A DNA stretch of 64,000 nt from CATQHW01 sp965243545 (GTDB lineage Bacteria > Spirochaetota > Spirochaetia > SZUA-6 > Bin103): assembly GCA_965243545.1 (NCBI GenBank), contig OZ251573.1:2666001-2730000 (forward strand), in the 5' to 3' direction. Below the pieces are notes generated by a model. The model searched no databases and had not been told where the DNA came from. It saw only the letters and a list, made by a program, of their open reading frames with translations. This document shows, in pieces, positions 16,883 to 24,747 of the stretch (position 1 is its first letter; each line of letters starts with the position of its first letter). The translations under genes and the position numbers were made by a program.

Positions 16883-17523
16883 GCGCGGCCGCGCATGGTG
16901 AGCAGCGCTGCCGCGCCGGCGACGGCCGCGGCGCCGGCCAGTACGCCGACCGGCGCGTGCGCGCCGACCGCGTGCAGCCAGGAGGCCGCCCCCGGCGTCA
17001 GCACCGCCATGGCGGCGATCCCCGCCGCCGCCAGCGGGCGCGCCCGTTGCGTCCACGCCAGGACCAGCACGACCAGCGTGGCCGCGCGCAACGTCGGAGC
17101 GATCAGGAGCTGCATGACGTTCGGCGGTTGCGTGGCGGCGGCCAGCTCGGCGGCGGCGTAGATCGAGCCGTAGCCGGCCATGGCGGCCAGTACGCCGAGC
17201 GGGCCGGCCGGCGCGCCGCGGCGCCGCCACGCGCCCGCCAGCAGCCCGGCCACGACCGCCGCGGCGGCCGCCGTGACGGCCGGCAGCGCGTGTTCGATCG
17301 CCGTCAACCGGACGAACAACTCCGCCGGCTGATAGGAGGCTCTGAACCGGTCGGCCGCAGCGCCGGCGGCCAGGCCGACCGCCAGGTAACCGGGGAGCGC
17401 CAGCAGCCCGCCGAGCGCAAACCGCCGCCACAGATCGGACGGCATGACCGGCGGCCGGTCGCGCAGCACCGCGCACGCGGCGTAGAAGGTGAGCGGCGTC
17501 ACCGCCAACAGGTACAGACTCAT
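16879..17523 (-). CDS. Hypothetical multi-pass membrane protein
   Basis: A 214-residue protein rich in Ala, Leu and Val with about six predicted membrane segments (for example near residues 2-20, 35-55, 75-97, 108-128, 140-160 and 185-205). I do not recognise a family. It sits 16 bases downstream of guaA and overlaps the lipoprotein gene by four bases (GTGA), so it probably works with that lipoprotein or is simply coexpressed. A role as a small membrane anchor or permease is speculation. Confidence 0.6.
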   Translation of the reverse strand: MSLYLLAVTPLTFYAACAVLRDRPPVMPSDLWRRFALGGLLALPGYLAVGLAAGAAADRFRASYQPAELFVRLTAIEHALPAVTAAAAAVVAGLLAGAWRRRGAPAGPLGVLAAMAGYGSIYAAAELAAATQPPNVMQLLIAPTLRAATLVVLVLAWTQRARPLAAAGIAAMAVLTPGAASWLHAVGAHAPVGVLAGAAAVAGAAALLTMRGRA

Positions 17524-17539
17524 GCCGGCTCGATACGGC

Positions 17540-19084
17540 TCATTCCCACTCGATGGTGGCCGGCGGCTTGCTGGAGACGTCGTACACGACCCGGCCCACC
17601 TCCGGCACCGCGTTGGTGATCCGTGACGAGATCGCCAGCAGATCGGCCGGCGCCATCGGGTAGACGTCGGCGGTCATGCCGTCCTGGGACGTGATCGCGC
17701 GGATGGCGACTACCGATCCGTAGCGGCGCACGTCGCCGGCCACGCCTACCGACTGCACCGGCAGCAGTACGCAAAACGCCTGCCAGATCGCGTCGTACAG
17801 GCCGCGGCGGCGCAACTCTTCGATCAGGATACGGTCGGCGGCGCGGAGCGTCCGGCACCGCTGAGGGGTCACTTCGCCGATGACCCGCACCGACAGCCCC
17901 GGTCCGGGGAACGGATGGCGGCCGACCACGCGGTCGGGCAGGCCGAGCCGCCGGCCCAGCCGGCGCACCTCGTCCTTGTACAGATCGGCCAGCGGCTCCA
18001 CCAACGCGCCGGATGCGCGCTTCGCCTCGATCAAGGGAGACCGGACGTTGTGGTGCGACTTGATCACGTCGGCGCGCGCCCCGACCCCTTTGCCCGATTC
18101 GATCAGGTCGGTGTAGAGCGTTCCCTGCGCCAGACAGGCGCCGGCTATGCCGAGCCGGTCGAGCTGGTCGACCGCAACGCGGACGAACTCGTCGCCGACC
18201 ACCGCCCGCTTCCGCTCCGGGTCGGTGACGCCGGCCAGCGCGGCGAAGAAGCGTTGCGAGGCGTCGACCGCGTGCAGGTTGGCGGCGCCGAGCGAGCGGA
18301 GGCCGGCGAGCACCTCTTCGGTCTCCGCGTCGCGCATCAGCCCGGTGTCCACGTACAGCAGGTGGACCTGACCGGGATCGAGCGAGCGCAGCAGCAGCGC
18401 GGCGACCACCGCCGAATCGACCCCGCCGGAGATCAGCGTCACCACCGGCGCGGCGCCGACCTGCCGGCGCGCGCGGGCGGCGGTCGATTCCAGGAACCGC
18501 TCCAGGTTCCAGTCGCGCCGCGCGCCGCAGACGCCGGCGGCGAAGTTGCGCAGGATGCGCGCGCCGAACTCGCAGTGCGACACCTCCGGATGGAACTGCA
18601 GGCCGTAGGTTCCCGCGCCGTCCTGCATGGCGGCCGGATGGCCGTTCTCCGACACCGCCACCGTGGCGAGCCCGGCCGGCCGTTCGATCACGTCGCTGTG
18701 GCTCATCCACGATACGAACCCGTCGTCCACCCCGGCGAACAGCGGGCTCGGCGCGCGGAAGTGAATCCGCGACCGCCCATACTCGCGGGTGGCGCCCGCC
18801 GCCACCCGGCCGCCGGCATCGGTGACCAGCCGCTGCAGCCCGTAGCAGATCCCCAGGATCGGCACGCCCGCCGCGCGCAACGCCGGGTCCGGCCGCGGCG
18901 CCGCCGGCTCGTACACCGAATGCGGCGACCCGGACAGCACGATTCCCTTGACGCCGCGCAACACCTCCCGGTCGAGCCGCGCGTCGCCCGGCAGCACGGT
19001 GCTGTACACGCCGGAGTCGCGGATGCGGCGGCAGATGAGCTGCGCGGTCTGCCCGCCGAAGTCGAGCACCAGAATGGTGTCCAT
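17540..19084 (-). CDS. guaA: GMP synthase (glutamine-hydrolysing)
   Basis: A 514-residue two-domain cytosolic enzyme converting XMP to GMP with ATP and glutamine. The class I amidotransferase domain shows the nucleophile C80 in GICYGLQ and the His-Glu pair in LQFHPEVSH. The ATP pyrophosphatase domain begins with the PP-loop SGGVDS near residue 223. The dimerisation domain ends in the standard KPPATIEWE. Length and motifs are complete. I used the ATG at 19084; a GTG at 19090 directly after the purB stop would add two residues. It follows purB, so two purine-nucleotide steps (AMP and GMP branches) are cotranscribed. Confidence 0.96.
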   Translation of the reverse strand: MDTILVLDFGGQTAQLICRRIRDSGVYSTVLPGDARLDREVLRGVKGIVLSGSPHSVYEPAAPRPDPALRAAGVPILGICYGLQRLVTDAGGRVAAGATREYGRSRIHFRAPSPLFAGVDDGFVSWMSHSDVIERPAGLATVAVSENGHPAAMQDGAGTYGLQFHPEVSHCEFGARILRNFAAGVCGARRDWNLERFLESTAARARRQVGAAPVVTLISGGVDSAVVAALLLRSLDPGQVHLLYVDTGLMRDAETEEVLAGLRSLGAANLHAVDASQRFFAALAGVTDPERKRAVVGDEFVRVAVDQLDRLGIAGACLAQGTLYTDLIESGKGVGARADVIKSHHNVRSPLIEAKRASGALVEPLADLYKDEVRRLGRRLGLPDRVVGRHPFPGPGLSVRVIGEVTPQRCRTLRAADRILIEELRRRGLYDAIWQAFCVLLPVQSVGVAGDVRRYGSVVAIRAITSQDGMTADVYPMAPADLLAISSRITNAVPEVGRVVYDVSSKPPATIEWE

Positions 19085-19090
19085 GGCCAC

Positions 19091-20584
19091 TCAGCCGGAC
19101 CGGCCGGCCAGCGCGCGCCGGAGCGCGGCCGACCGTTCGCGGTGCATGGCGGCCACCGCCCGCGCCCGTTCGGCCGCCCGTCCGCAGTAACGGCCCGGAT
19201 CGCGCAACAGGTCGGCCGCGCTCGATCCGCCGGGCGTTGCGTTCGATCCGTCGGACGCCGCGCCTTCCAGCAGCGCCCAGCGCGCCGCGTCGCGCCGGAG
19301 CACGGCGGCCAGCGTCTGCCCGCCGGCGGTCGCCGCGGCCGACGCCTGCCGCACCACCTCGTGCGCGTCGGCCACCCCCGCGCGGGCCAGCGCGACGTAG
19401 GCGGCCTCCGCGGCGACCTGGTCACCGCTCCGGCGGACGGCCGCGGCCATGCGCGCGCGGTCGACGCGCAGCGACCCGACCACGCGCAGCATCCGGTTCA
19501 CGGCGGCGGTGAAGCCGGCCAGATACTCGGCTGCGAACCGGGCCGACGCGGAGTTGGTGAGGTCGCGCTGGTGTTCTGAGATCTGGTCCATGAAGAAGGT
19601 GACGGCCCGCGGACAGAACGCCTTCCACAAGCTCTTGACGTGCTCGCAGTTCCAGGGATTCCGCTTCTGCGGCATGGTCGAGGAGCCGACCTGGGCCGCG
19701 CCGAACGACTCGGCCACCTCGCCGATCTCCGTCCGCTGCAGGTTGCGCAGGTCGTCGGCCAGGTTGGCGACCACGCCGAACGCCAGGTTGATCTCCAGGA
19801 ACAGCCGGACCAGCGGCTCCGCCGGCACGATCTGGGTGGCGTGCGCGGCCGGCGCCAAGCCGAGATCGGCCAGCACGCGCCGCTCCAGGTCGAGCGGATC
19901 GGCGACCAGGAGCGCGGTGGCGTTGTAGGCGCCGACCGCGCCGGACAGCTTGCCGGGCAGCCGGTCGGCGGCCTGCAGGATGCGGGGCAGCACGTCGTCG
20001 AGGCGCGCCACGAACGACGCGACCGCGAACCCGAAGGTGATCGGCACCGCGTGTTGGCCGTGGGTGCGTCCGACCTGCAGCGTCGCCGCCTCCCGCTCCG
20101 CCAGGTCGGCCAGGCGGTCGGCGAGATCCAGCAGCAGCGGCAGCGCCACGGCGCGCACGGCGCCGCCGACGCGCAGCGCGGTCGCGGTGTCCTGGATGTC
20201 GAACGAGGTGGCGCCCAGATGGACCAGATGCCGGACCGGCGCCGGCAGCCGCCGCTGCAGCACGCGCACCACCGCGCGCAGGTTGTGGCGGGTGATCTCC
20301 TCCTCGGCCCGGACCTCGGCGGGGTCGATCTCCTCTACTGCGGCGTCGAGCGCCTGCTCCGCGGCCTTGCGATCGACCGCTACGGGGCGCGCGGCGGCGG
20401 GCAGCATACCGATGAGCCGGCGCAGCAGCGCAGCCTCTACGCGCGCGTAGTAGCGGACGGCCGCCTCCTCACTCAGAAAGTCGGCCAGCCGGTCGAACGG
20501 CTCACGGTTTTCCAGGTAGTAGCGGTGATCGAGCGGCGACAGGTTGCGGAACAGGCTCCTTCCCTGACCGCTCCCGGCGCTCAT
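19091..20584 (-). CDS. purB: Adenylosuccinate lyase
   Basis: A 497-residue member of the fumarase/aspartase superfamily. The family signature GSSTMPQKRNPWNCEH is present, as are an N-terminal NLSPLDHRYY and the THGQHAVPITFG block with the catalytic histidine region. It would catalyse both fumarate-releasing steps of purine synthesis. The large N-terminal segment and signature match the spirochaete/plant-like long PurB form rather than argininosuccinate lyase. A promoter with a perfect -35 lies just upstream, its -10 six bases from the ATG. guaA follows with no gap. Confidence 0.92.
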   Translation of the reverse strand: MSAGSGQGRSLFRNLSPLDHRYYLENREPFDRLADFLSEEAAVRYYARVEAALLRRLIGMLPAAARPVAVDRKAAEQALDAAVEEIDPAEVRAEEEITRHNLRAVVRVLQRRLPAPVRHLVHLGATSFDIQDTATALRVGGAVRAVALPLLLDLADRLADLAEREAATLQVGRTHGQHAVPITFGFAVASFVARLDDVLPRILQAADRLPGKLSGAVGAYNATALLVADPLDLERRVLADLGLAPAAHATQIVPAEPLVRLFLEINLAFGVVANLADDLRNLQRTEIGEVAESFGAAQVGSSTMPQKRNPWNCEHVKSLWKAFCPRAVTFFMDQISEHQRDLTNSASARFAAEYLAGFTAAVNRMLRVVGSLRVDRARMAAAVRRSGDQVAAEAAYVALARAGVADAHEVVRQASAAATAGGQTLAAVLRRDAARWALLEGAASDGSNATPGGSSAADLLRDPGRYCGRAAERARAVAAMHRERSAALRRALAGRSG

Positions 20585-20590
20585 GCCTCA

Positions 20591-20620
20591 AATGTGCCGG
20601 CCGTTCCGCCGGTCTGTCAA
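20591..20620 (-). promoter_or_regulatory. purB-guaA promoter, apparently leaderless
   Basis: Minus-strand TTGACA (20620-20615), 18 bp, then CACATT (20596-20591), then six bases to the purB ATG at 20584. The bases between contain GAGG, too close to serve as a normal ribosome site. The perfect -35 makes this one of the better promoter candidates here. Confidence 0.5.
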
Positions 20621-20645
20621 AACGGAGCTTCGAGCGGATGGTGTC

Positions 20646-22247
20646 TCACCGGCCGGCGTCAGGAGGGTACGGAATGACGTCGCCGTCGTAGCCGATCGTC
20701 CGCAGCCGCGAAAGCAGCGACTCGGCCGCCTGCCGGGTGGCCGCCGCGCCGACCAGCACCCTGTGGAAGTGACCGAACGTCCGGGAGCGGGCCGGAAAAC
20801 CGGCGTCCGTGAGCGCCTCGACCATGTGCTGCGCGTTGGCCGCGTCGCGGAACGAACCGAGCCGGAGGGTGAACTGCGCGTCGGCGCCAGCCGCGGCGCC
20901 GGCCGTAGCGGACGCCGGCTGCAACCCCCGTTGCGGCGCCGCCGGCGCGGCGCTCGGATCCTGCGGCGCGGCGGCGGGAGCTGCCGTCGGCGGCGGCTCC
21001 CCATCCGGCGATGCGCCGGCGAGGGCCGGCGCGATCGGCCGCAGCCCGGCGCCGGCCGGTGCGGTCGGTCGCGCCCCGCCAGCGCCCGCGGATGCGATCC
21101 GTTGCGCTCCGGCGGACGACGGTGCGCCAGCGCCCGCCGATGCGACCGGTTGTGCCCTGTCAGCAGACGGCGTGGCACCGGCGCCCGCCGATGCGACCGG
21201 GTGCGCCCTTCCAACGGACGGCGCTACGCCGGCGCCCGCCGATGCGATCCGTTGCGCCCCGCCAACGGACGACAGTGCGTCGTCGCCAGCCGGCGAGATC
21301 GGTTGCAACCCGGCAGACGGCGTTGCACCGGCGCCAGCTGGTGCGGTCGGGTGCGCCCCGTCAGCAGACGACCGTGCGCCAGCGCCCGCCGACGTGATCC
21401 GCTGCGCCCCGCCGGACGGCGTTGCGCCGGCACCCGCCGATGCGGTCGGGTGCGCCTCGCCAACGGACGGCGGTGCGCCGACGCTCGCCGATATGATCCG
21501 CTGAGCCCCGCCAACGGCCGGCGGCTCACCGGCGCCGGCCGGGGTGATCGGTTGCAACCCGGCAACGGACTGCGGTACGGCGCCGCTCGGCTCCTGGGCG
21601 CCGCCGGGCGGCAGGAGCGTCGGCGCTGCCGCTCCCGCCGACAGCCGCGCAGCCGCAAACAGGGCGACCGGCGACGGAAACGGCCGGACCGGACCGGACG
21701 CGCCGTCCGCGCGCAACAGCCCCGCGGCGATCTCCGCCTCGGGTGAGGGGCCCATCTCGGCCAGTCGGCGCAACCGCTCACCGGCGTCGTCTACCGCGCC
21801 GGCGTGCAGGTCGAGGCGGATGAGCGCCAAGTGGGCGGCCGCCGCATACGGCCCCTCGGCCGACCGTTCCAGAGAGGCGACGAACGCCCGGCGCGCGGCG
21901 CCGTCTCTGCCGGCGGCCAAGTGCAGGCGGCCGAGCAGCAGCGCCGCGCGCGGAAAGTCCGGGTGAGCGGCGTCGCCGGCCAGCGGCTCCAAGGCCGCCT
22001 GCGCGCCGTCCAGGTCGCCCAACTCCAGGGCGACGCCGGCCAGCGCGAACCGATGCTCCGGGCCGGCCGGCCCGTCGGCTTCAAGCAGGGTGTGCGCCTG
22101 CGGCAGCAGGCCGCGCAGCTGCGCGTCCCACGCCGCTTCCAGGTCGGCCGCGACGGCGGTCCCTGCGCCCGCGACCGCCGCCAGCGCCGCGGCGAACGCC
22201 CGCCGAACGAGCGCCCACCGTGTGCCTGCCGCCCCGCGTTGCGCCAC
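20646..22247 (-). CDS. SPOR-domain periplasmic protein with TPR-like N-terminus
   Basis: A 533-residue envelope protein. A signal peptide (about residues 1-33) is followed by TPR-like helical pairs (about 35-175), a long repetitive low-complexity linker (about 225-400), and a C-terminal SPOR domain (about 455-525; FTLRLGSFRDAANAQHMVEALTDAG and FHRVLVGA), which binds denuded septal peptidoglycan. It probably acts in cell-envelope or division-site maintenance. The start is a GTG at 22247 with GGGAGG five bases upstream. It precedes purB on the same strand across a 61-base gap holding the purB promoter. Confidence 0.75.
   Translation of the reverse strand: MAQRGAAGTRWALVRRAFAAALAAVAGAGTAVAADLEAAWDAQLRGLLPQAHTLLEADGPAGPEHRFALAGVALELGDLDGAQAALEPLAGDAAHPDFPRAALLLGRLHLAAGRDGAARRAFVASLERSAEGPYAAAAHLALIRLDLHAGAVDDAGERLRRLAEMGPSPEAEIAAGLLRADGASGPVRPFPSPVALFAAARLSAGAAAPTLLPPGGAQEPSGAVPQSVAGLQPITPAGAGEPPAVGGAQRIISASVGAPPSVGEAHPTASAGAGATPSGGAQRITSAGAGARSSADGAHPTAPAGAGATPSAGLQPISPAGDDALSSVGGAQRIASAGAGVAPSVGRAHPVASAGAGATPSADRAQPVASAGAGAPSSAGAQRIASAGAGGARPTAPAGAGLRPIAPALAGASPDGEPPPTAAPAAAPQDPSAAPAAPQRGLQPASATAGAAAGADAQFTLRLGSFRDAANAQHMVEALTDAGFPARSRTFGHFHRVLVGAAATRQAAESLLSRLRTIGYDGDVIPYPPDAGR
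21035..21560 (-). repeat. Degenerate coding repeats in the SPOR-protein linker
   Basis: About eleven imperfect copies of a 14-16 residue unit of the type GAQRIASAGAGATPS alternate with AHPTASAGAGATPS-like units. All copies keep frame. They probably form a flexible Ala/Gly/Pro-rich spacer crossing the periplasm, and the copy number may vary between strains. Confidence 0.7.
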
Positions 22248-22324
22248 CCTGTCCTCCCGAGGAGGGCCAGGATGGTTTACCGCACGGCCCCCTCCCTTTT
22301 AGTGTCGGCGGTCAGGGAGCGGCC

Positions 22325-22660
22325 CTACATCCTGGACTTGATGCCGCGGAAGAACCGCCAGATCGACAGCCCGCCGAAGGCGATCAGACCGGTGCCGGCC
22401 AGCCGCAACAGGAGGTCCGGAAAGCCGGCGATCGCCGCGGAGAGGATGCCGAGCACGCCGGCCCCGGCGATCACCAGACCGGGCTTGCGATCCTCCTTGT
22501 GCATACTGACCGCCACGCCGGCTACGGTAAGCACACCGCCGATGACGAAACCGAGCCATCCGAACATCGACATGGCCCAGAGCCCTATACCGCCGCCGAC
22601 CGCCGTGAAGCCGGCCATGCCCTGCTTCGACAGCGTTTCGCGCGGGACGATGTCATTCAT
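22325..22660 (-). CDS. Small four-helix membrane protein of unknown function
   Basis: A 111-residue protein with hydrophobic segments near residues 15-35, 37-52, 60-78 and 82-100 and a basic C-terminus (RFFRGIKSRM). A ribosome site GAGG lies seven bases before the ATG, and a TATATT -10-like hexamer about 20 bases upstream. I do not recognise the family. The region between it and the SPOR gene (77 bases) shows no feature I can name. Confidence 0.6.
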   Translation of the reverse strand: MNDIVPRETLSKQGMAGFTAVGGGIGLWAMSMFGWLGFVIGGVLTVAGVAVSMHKEDRKPGLVIAGAGVLGILSAAIAGFPDLLLRLAGTGLIAFGGLSIWRFFRGIKSRM

Positions 22661-22746
22661 GCGCGTACCTCATGCACGACAATATACCAACGGCGGGCCG
22701 GCGGGGCTATGACGGCGGCGGCGCGCGCCCCTGCCCGGCGGGCTGG

Positions 22747-23445
22747 ATGCGCCGGCCGCGCCGCGCTATACTGGTCGCAGCCTTGAAACGGTTCATCGTC
22801 GCGTCGCTCGTCAGCTTGGCCGCCATCGTCCACGCGGTTCCGCAGGAACCGGGGGCGGCTCCACAGGGACCGCCGGCGGCGTCAGCGGAGCCGCAGCCGC
22901 TCCCCGACGCCTACGGCCAGGGAGATCAGATGCTGGCGCTGGGGGCCAGCCTGATGCTGCCGCTGTTCACCTACCTGCCGGCCGCGCCGGTCGACGGCAA
23001 CGCGATCACCGGCCCGAATCTTTCGCCGGGAGGCAAGCTGTCCCTGCGGTGGACGTTCTTTCTCGACCCCCGGCTGACGATCGGCCCGGAGGTGGGCGGC
23101 ATGTTCGCCATCGACCGGCACGGCGAGCCGTTGCTGATGGTTCCGGTGACGGCGCGGCTCAGCTACCTGTTCAACGCCGACCTGTTCGGCCTGGGCCGGT
23201 TCGACATACCGGTCTTCGTCAACGCCGGCATCGGCTTCATGAAGTTGGCCGATCTGTTCAACGTCAACCTGACCCTGCGGCCCGGCGCGGCGGTCCGCTA
23301 CCGGTACGACCGCAACTGGTCGTTCGGCGCGTCGGTGAGCGCCTGGCTGATGTTCGAACCGATCTGGGGTACGCCGGCGGCCGGGTCGGGCGCCGGCCTT
23401 ACCACGTTTCTCGATATTTCGCCGGAGATCGTCTACCACTTCTGA
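22747..23445 (+). CDS. Outer-membrane beta-barrel protein, spirochaete type
   Basis: A protein of about 232 residues with an N-terminal signal (core FIVASLVSLAAIVHA), a short Pro/Ala/Gln-rich segment and about 150 residues of alternating amphipathic strands ending in IVYHF; a terminal aromatic is typical of barrels. The style resembles the TP0733-like eight-stranded barrels of treponemes, but this is by pattern, not alignment. The start is uncertain: ATG at 22747 or TTG at 22783, the latter ten bases after a TATACT hexamer. The stop codon overlaps the start of the next lipoprotein gene by one base (TGATG). Confidence 0.65.
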   Translation: MRRPRRAILVAALKRFIVASLVSLAAIVHAVPQEPGAAPQGPPAASAEPQPLPDAYGQGDQMLALGASLMLPLFTYLPAAPVDGNAITGPNLSPGGKLSLRWTFFLDPRLTIGPEVGGMFAIDRHGEPLLMVPVTARLSYLFNADLFGLGRFDIPVFVNAGIGFMKLADLFNVNLTLRPGAAVRYRYDRNWSFGASVSAWLMFEPIWGTPAAGSGAGLTTFLDISPEIVYHF

Positions 23446-23498
23446 TGCGTTTGGCACTTCTGATGCGTTTGGCACTTCTGATGCGCTTGGCGCTTCTG
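23445..23498 (+). repeat. Three 18-bp tandem repeats, each with an in-frame ATG
   Basis: Two exact copies of ATGCGTTTGGCACTTCTG (23445-23462, 23463-23480) and one with two changes (23481-23498). The last eight bases of a further unit lie in the end of the upstream gene (23437-23444), so its stop codon TGA is formed at a repeat boundary. Confidence 0.9.
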
Positions 23499-24719
23499 AC
23501 GCGCGTGACGGGGCAGCGGCAGCGAACGGCCGGCGCACGGCGGCGCGGGATCGGCGCCGGGCCGATCGCGGCCGCGGCGCTGGCGTTGGCGCTCACCGGT
23601 TGTCAGGAGCCGGTCACCGGCATCTTCCACCACCTGGCGGCGCAGAAGCCGCCGATCGACCGCAACCTGCCGAACGACCTGACGATCGGCGGCGTGGTGC
23701 GCTGGGGCGACCGCTACGTGGTCGCCGCCGGCAAGACGTGGTCGCGGGCCGTCGCCGCGGCGGAGGCGGGCGACACCTGGACGTCGATGACGTCGACCTA
23801 TGACGGCCAGTCCAAGAACGCCGTACTGCTGCCGCTGGTCCGGTGGCGGCCGGCCGACGGCGCGCCGTCGCTGCTGGCCGGCGCCCTGTTCGTCGATGAC
23901 GACTCGTTCGCGTTGCTCCGCGCCGCTGACGTCAAGGCCGGCTCGGTAGCATGGAGCTCGGTCCGCGATCCGGCGGTGCGCGACGCCGACGGCAACGGCC
24001 GTGAGGTGATCGGTCTGTTCACCCCCGACGAGGACGAGTCGGTGCTGTTCGCCGTCGTCGCCGAGAAGCGGGGCGCGGGCGCCACCTACACCCTGCTCAG
24101 CGCGGTGAGCCGAGCCTCCGGCGCTCCGCAGTTCACCGTCGAAGTGACGGGGCTGTCCCGCCCGGTCGACGCGATGGCCGCCGACGGCGCGGGCGCATAC
24201 TGGGCCGTAGCCGGCGCCGATCTCCATACCGGCCCTCTCGGCGGCTTGGAGAAGTCGACCACCCCGCCCGCCTTGACCGGCAGCGAACAGTTCCGCGGCG
24301 TGGTGTACGCGCCGCCGGACCGGCTGCTGGTGTCCGGCAGCGCCGGCACGCTCTGGCGCTCACCGGACCGGGGCGGCGCGTGGGAAGATCCGGTCACCAT
24401 CACGGTCTCCGACCAGGCGGAGGTCCCGCTGGCCGGCATGGCCGCCGTGGGCGCCACCGTGCTGATCGGCACCGACGGCTACGGTTACTACACGTCCGTG
24501 CTGAGCGGCGAGGCCCTGACGGTGAACCGGCTGCCGATCACGACCGAGGCGATCTACCGGTCATCCATCCGGGGCTTCCGGGTCGACCGTGAGACCGGCG
24601 GCCCGGTCAATGAGGCGGACGGGACGGCAGCTACGGTGTTCGCCATCACCACCCGCGACGGCCTGTGGACGGCCGCGGTGTCGCCCGGCGAACTGCCGGG
24701 ACGCTGGCAGCTGGAATGA
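23445..24719 (+). CDS. Hypothetical lipoprotein with repeated start-codon hexapeptides
   Basis: A lipoprotein of up to 424 residues. The N-terminus is three in-frame copies of MRLALL, then a basic stretch, then a signal core ending in a lipobox LTGC near residue 49. The mature part has regularly spaced beta-rich segments with motifs such as GVVYAPPDRLLVSGSAGTLW and WRSPDRGGAWEDP, suggesting a sialidase/BNR-type beta-propeller. I cannot assign a function. Translation is likely coupled to the upstream barrel gene through the TGATG overlap, and any of the three repeat ATGs could be the real start. Confidence 0.65.
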   Translation: MRLALLMRLALLMRLALLTRVTGQRQRTAGARRRGIGAGPIAAAALALALTGCQEPVTGIFHHLAAQKPPIDRNLPNDLTIGGVVRWGDRYVVAAGKTWSRAVAAAEAGDTWTSMTSTYDGQSKNAVLLPLVRWRPADGAPSLLAGALFVDDDSFALLRAADVKAGSVAWSSVRDPAVRDADGNGREVIGLFTPDEDESVLFAVVAEKRGAGATYTLLSAVSRASGAPQFTVEVTGLSRPVDAMAADGAGAYWAVAGADLHTGPLGGLEKSTTPPALTGSEQFRGVVYAPPDRLLVSGSAGTLWRSPDRGGAWEDPVTITVSDQAEVPLAGMAAVGATVLIGTDGYGYYTSVLSGEALTVNRLPITTEAIYRSSIRGFRVDRETGGPVNEADGTAATVFAITTRDGLWTAAVSPGELPGRWQLE

Positions 24720-24747
24720 GCCGGGCCGGATCGGCCTGGCCTGCGTC

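Noticed and set aside
21035..21560. Possible CRISPR-like array
   Set aside because: Repeats are imperfect, contiguous with no unique spacers, and keep codon phase inside a gene.
24720..24747. Bidirectional terminator between the convergent lipoprotein and HtrA genes
   Set aside because: A five-base stem around 24723-24735 lacks a T-run and is expected by chance at this GC content.
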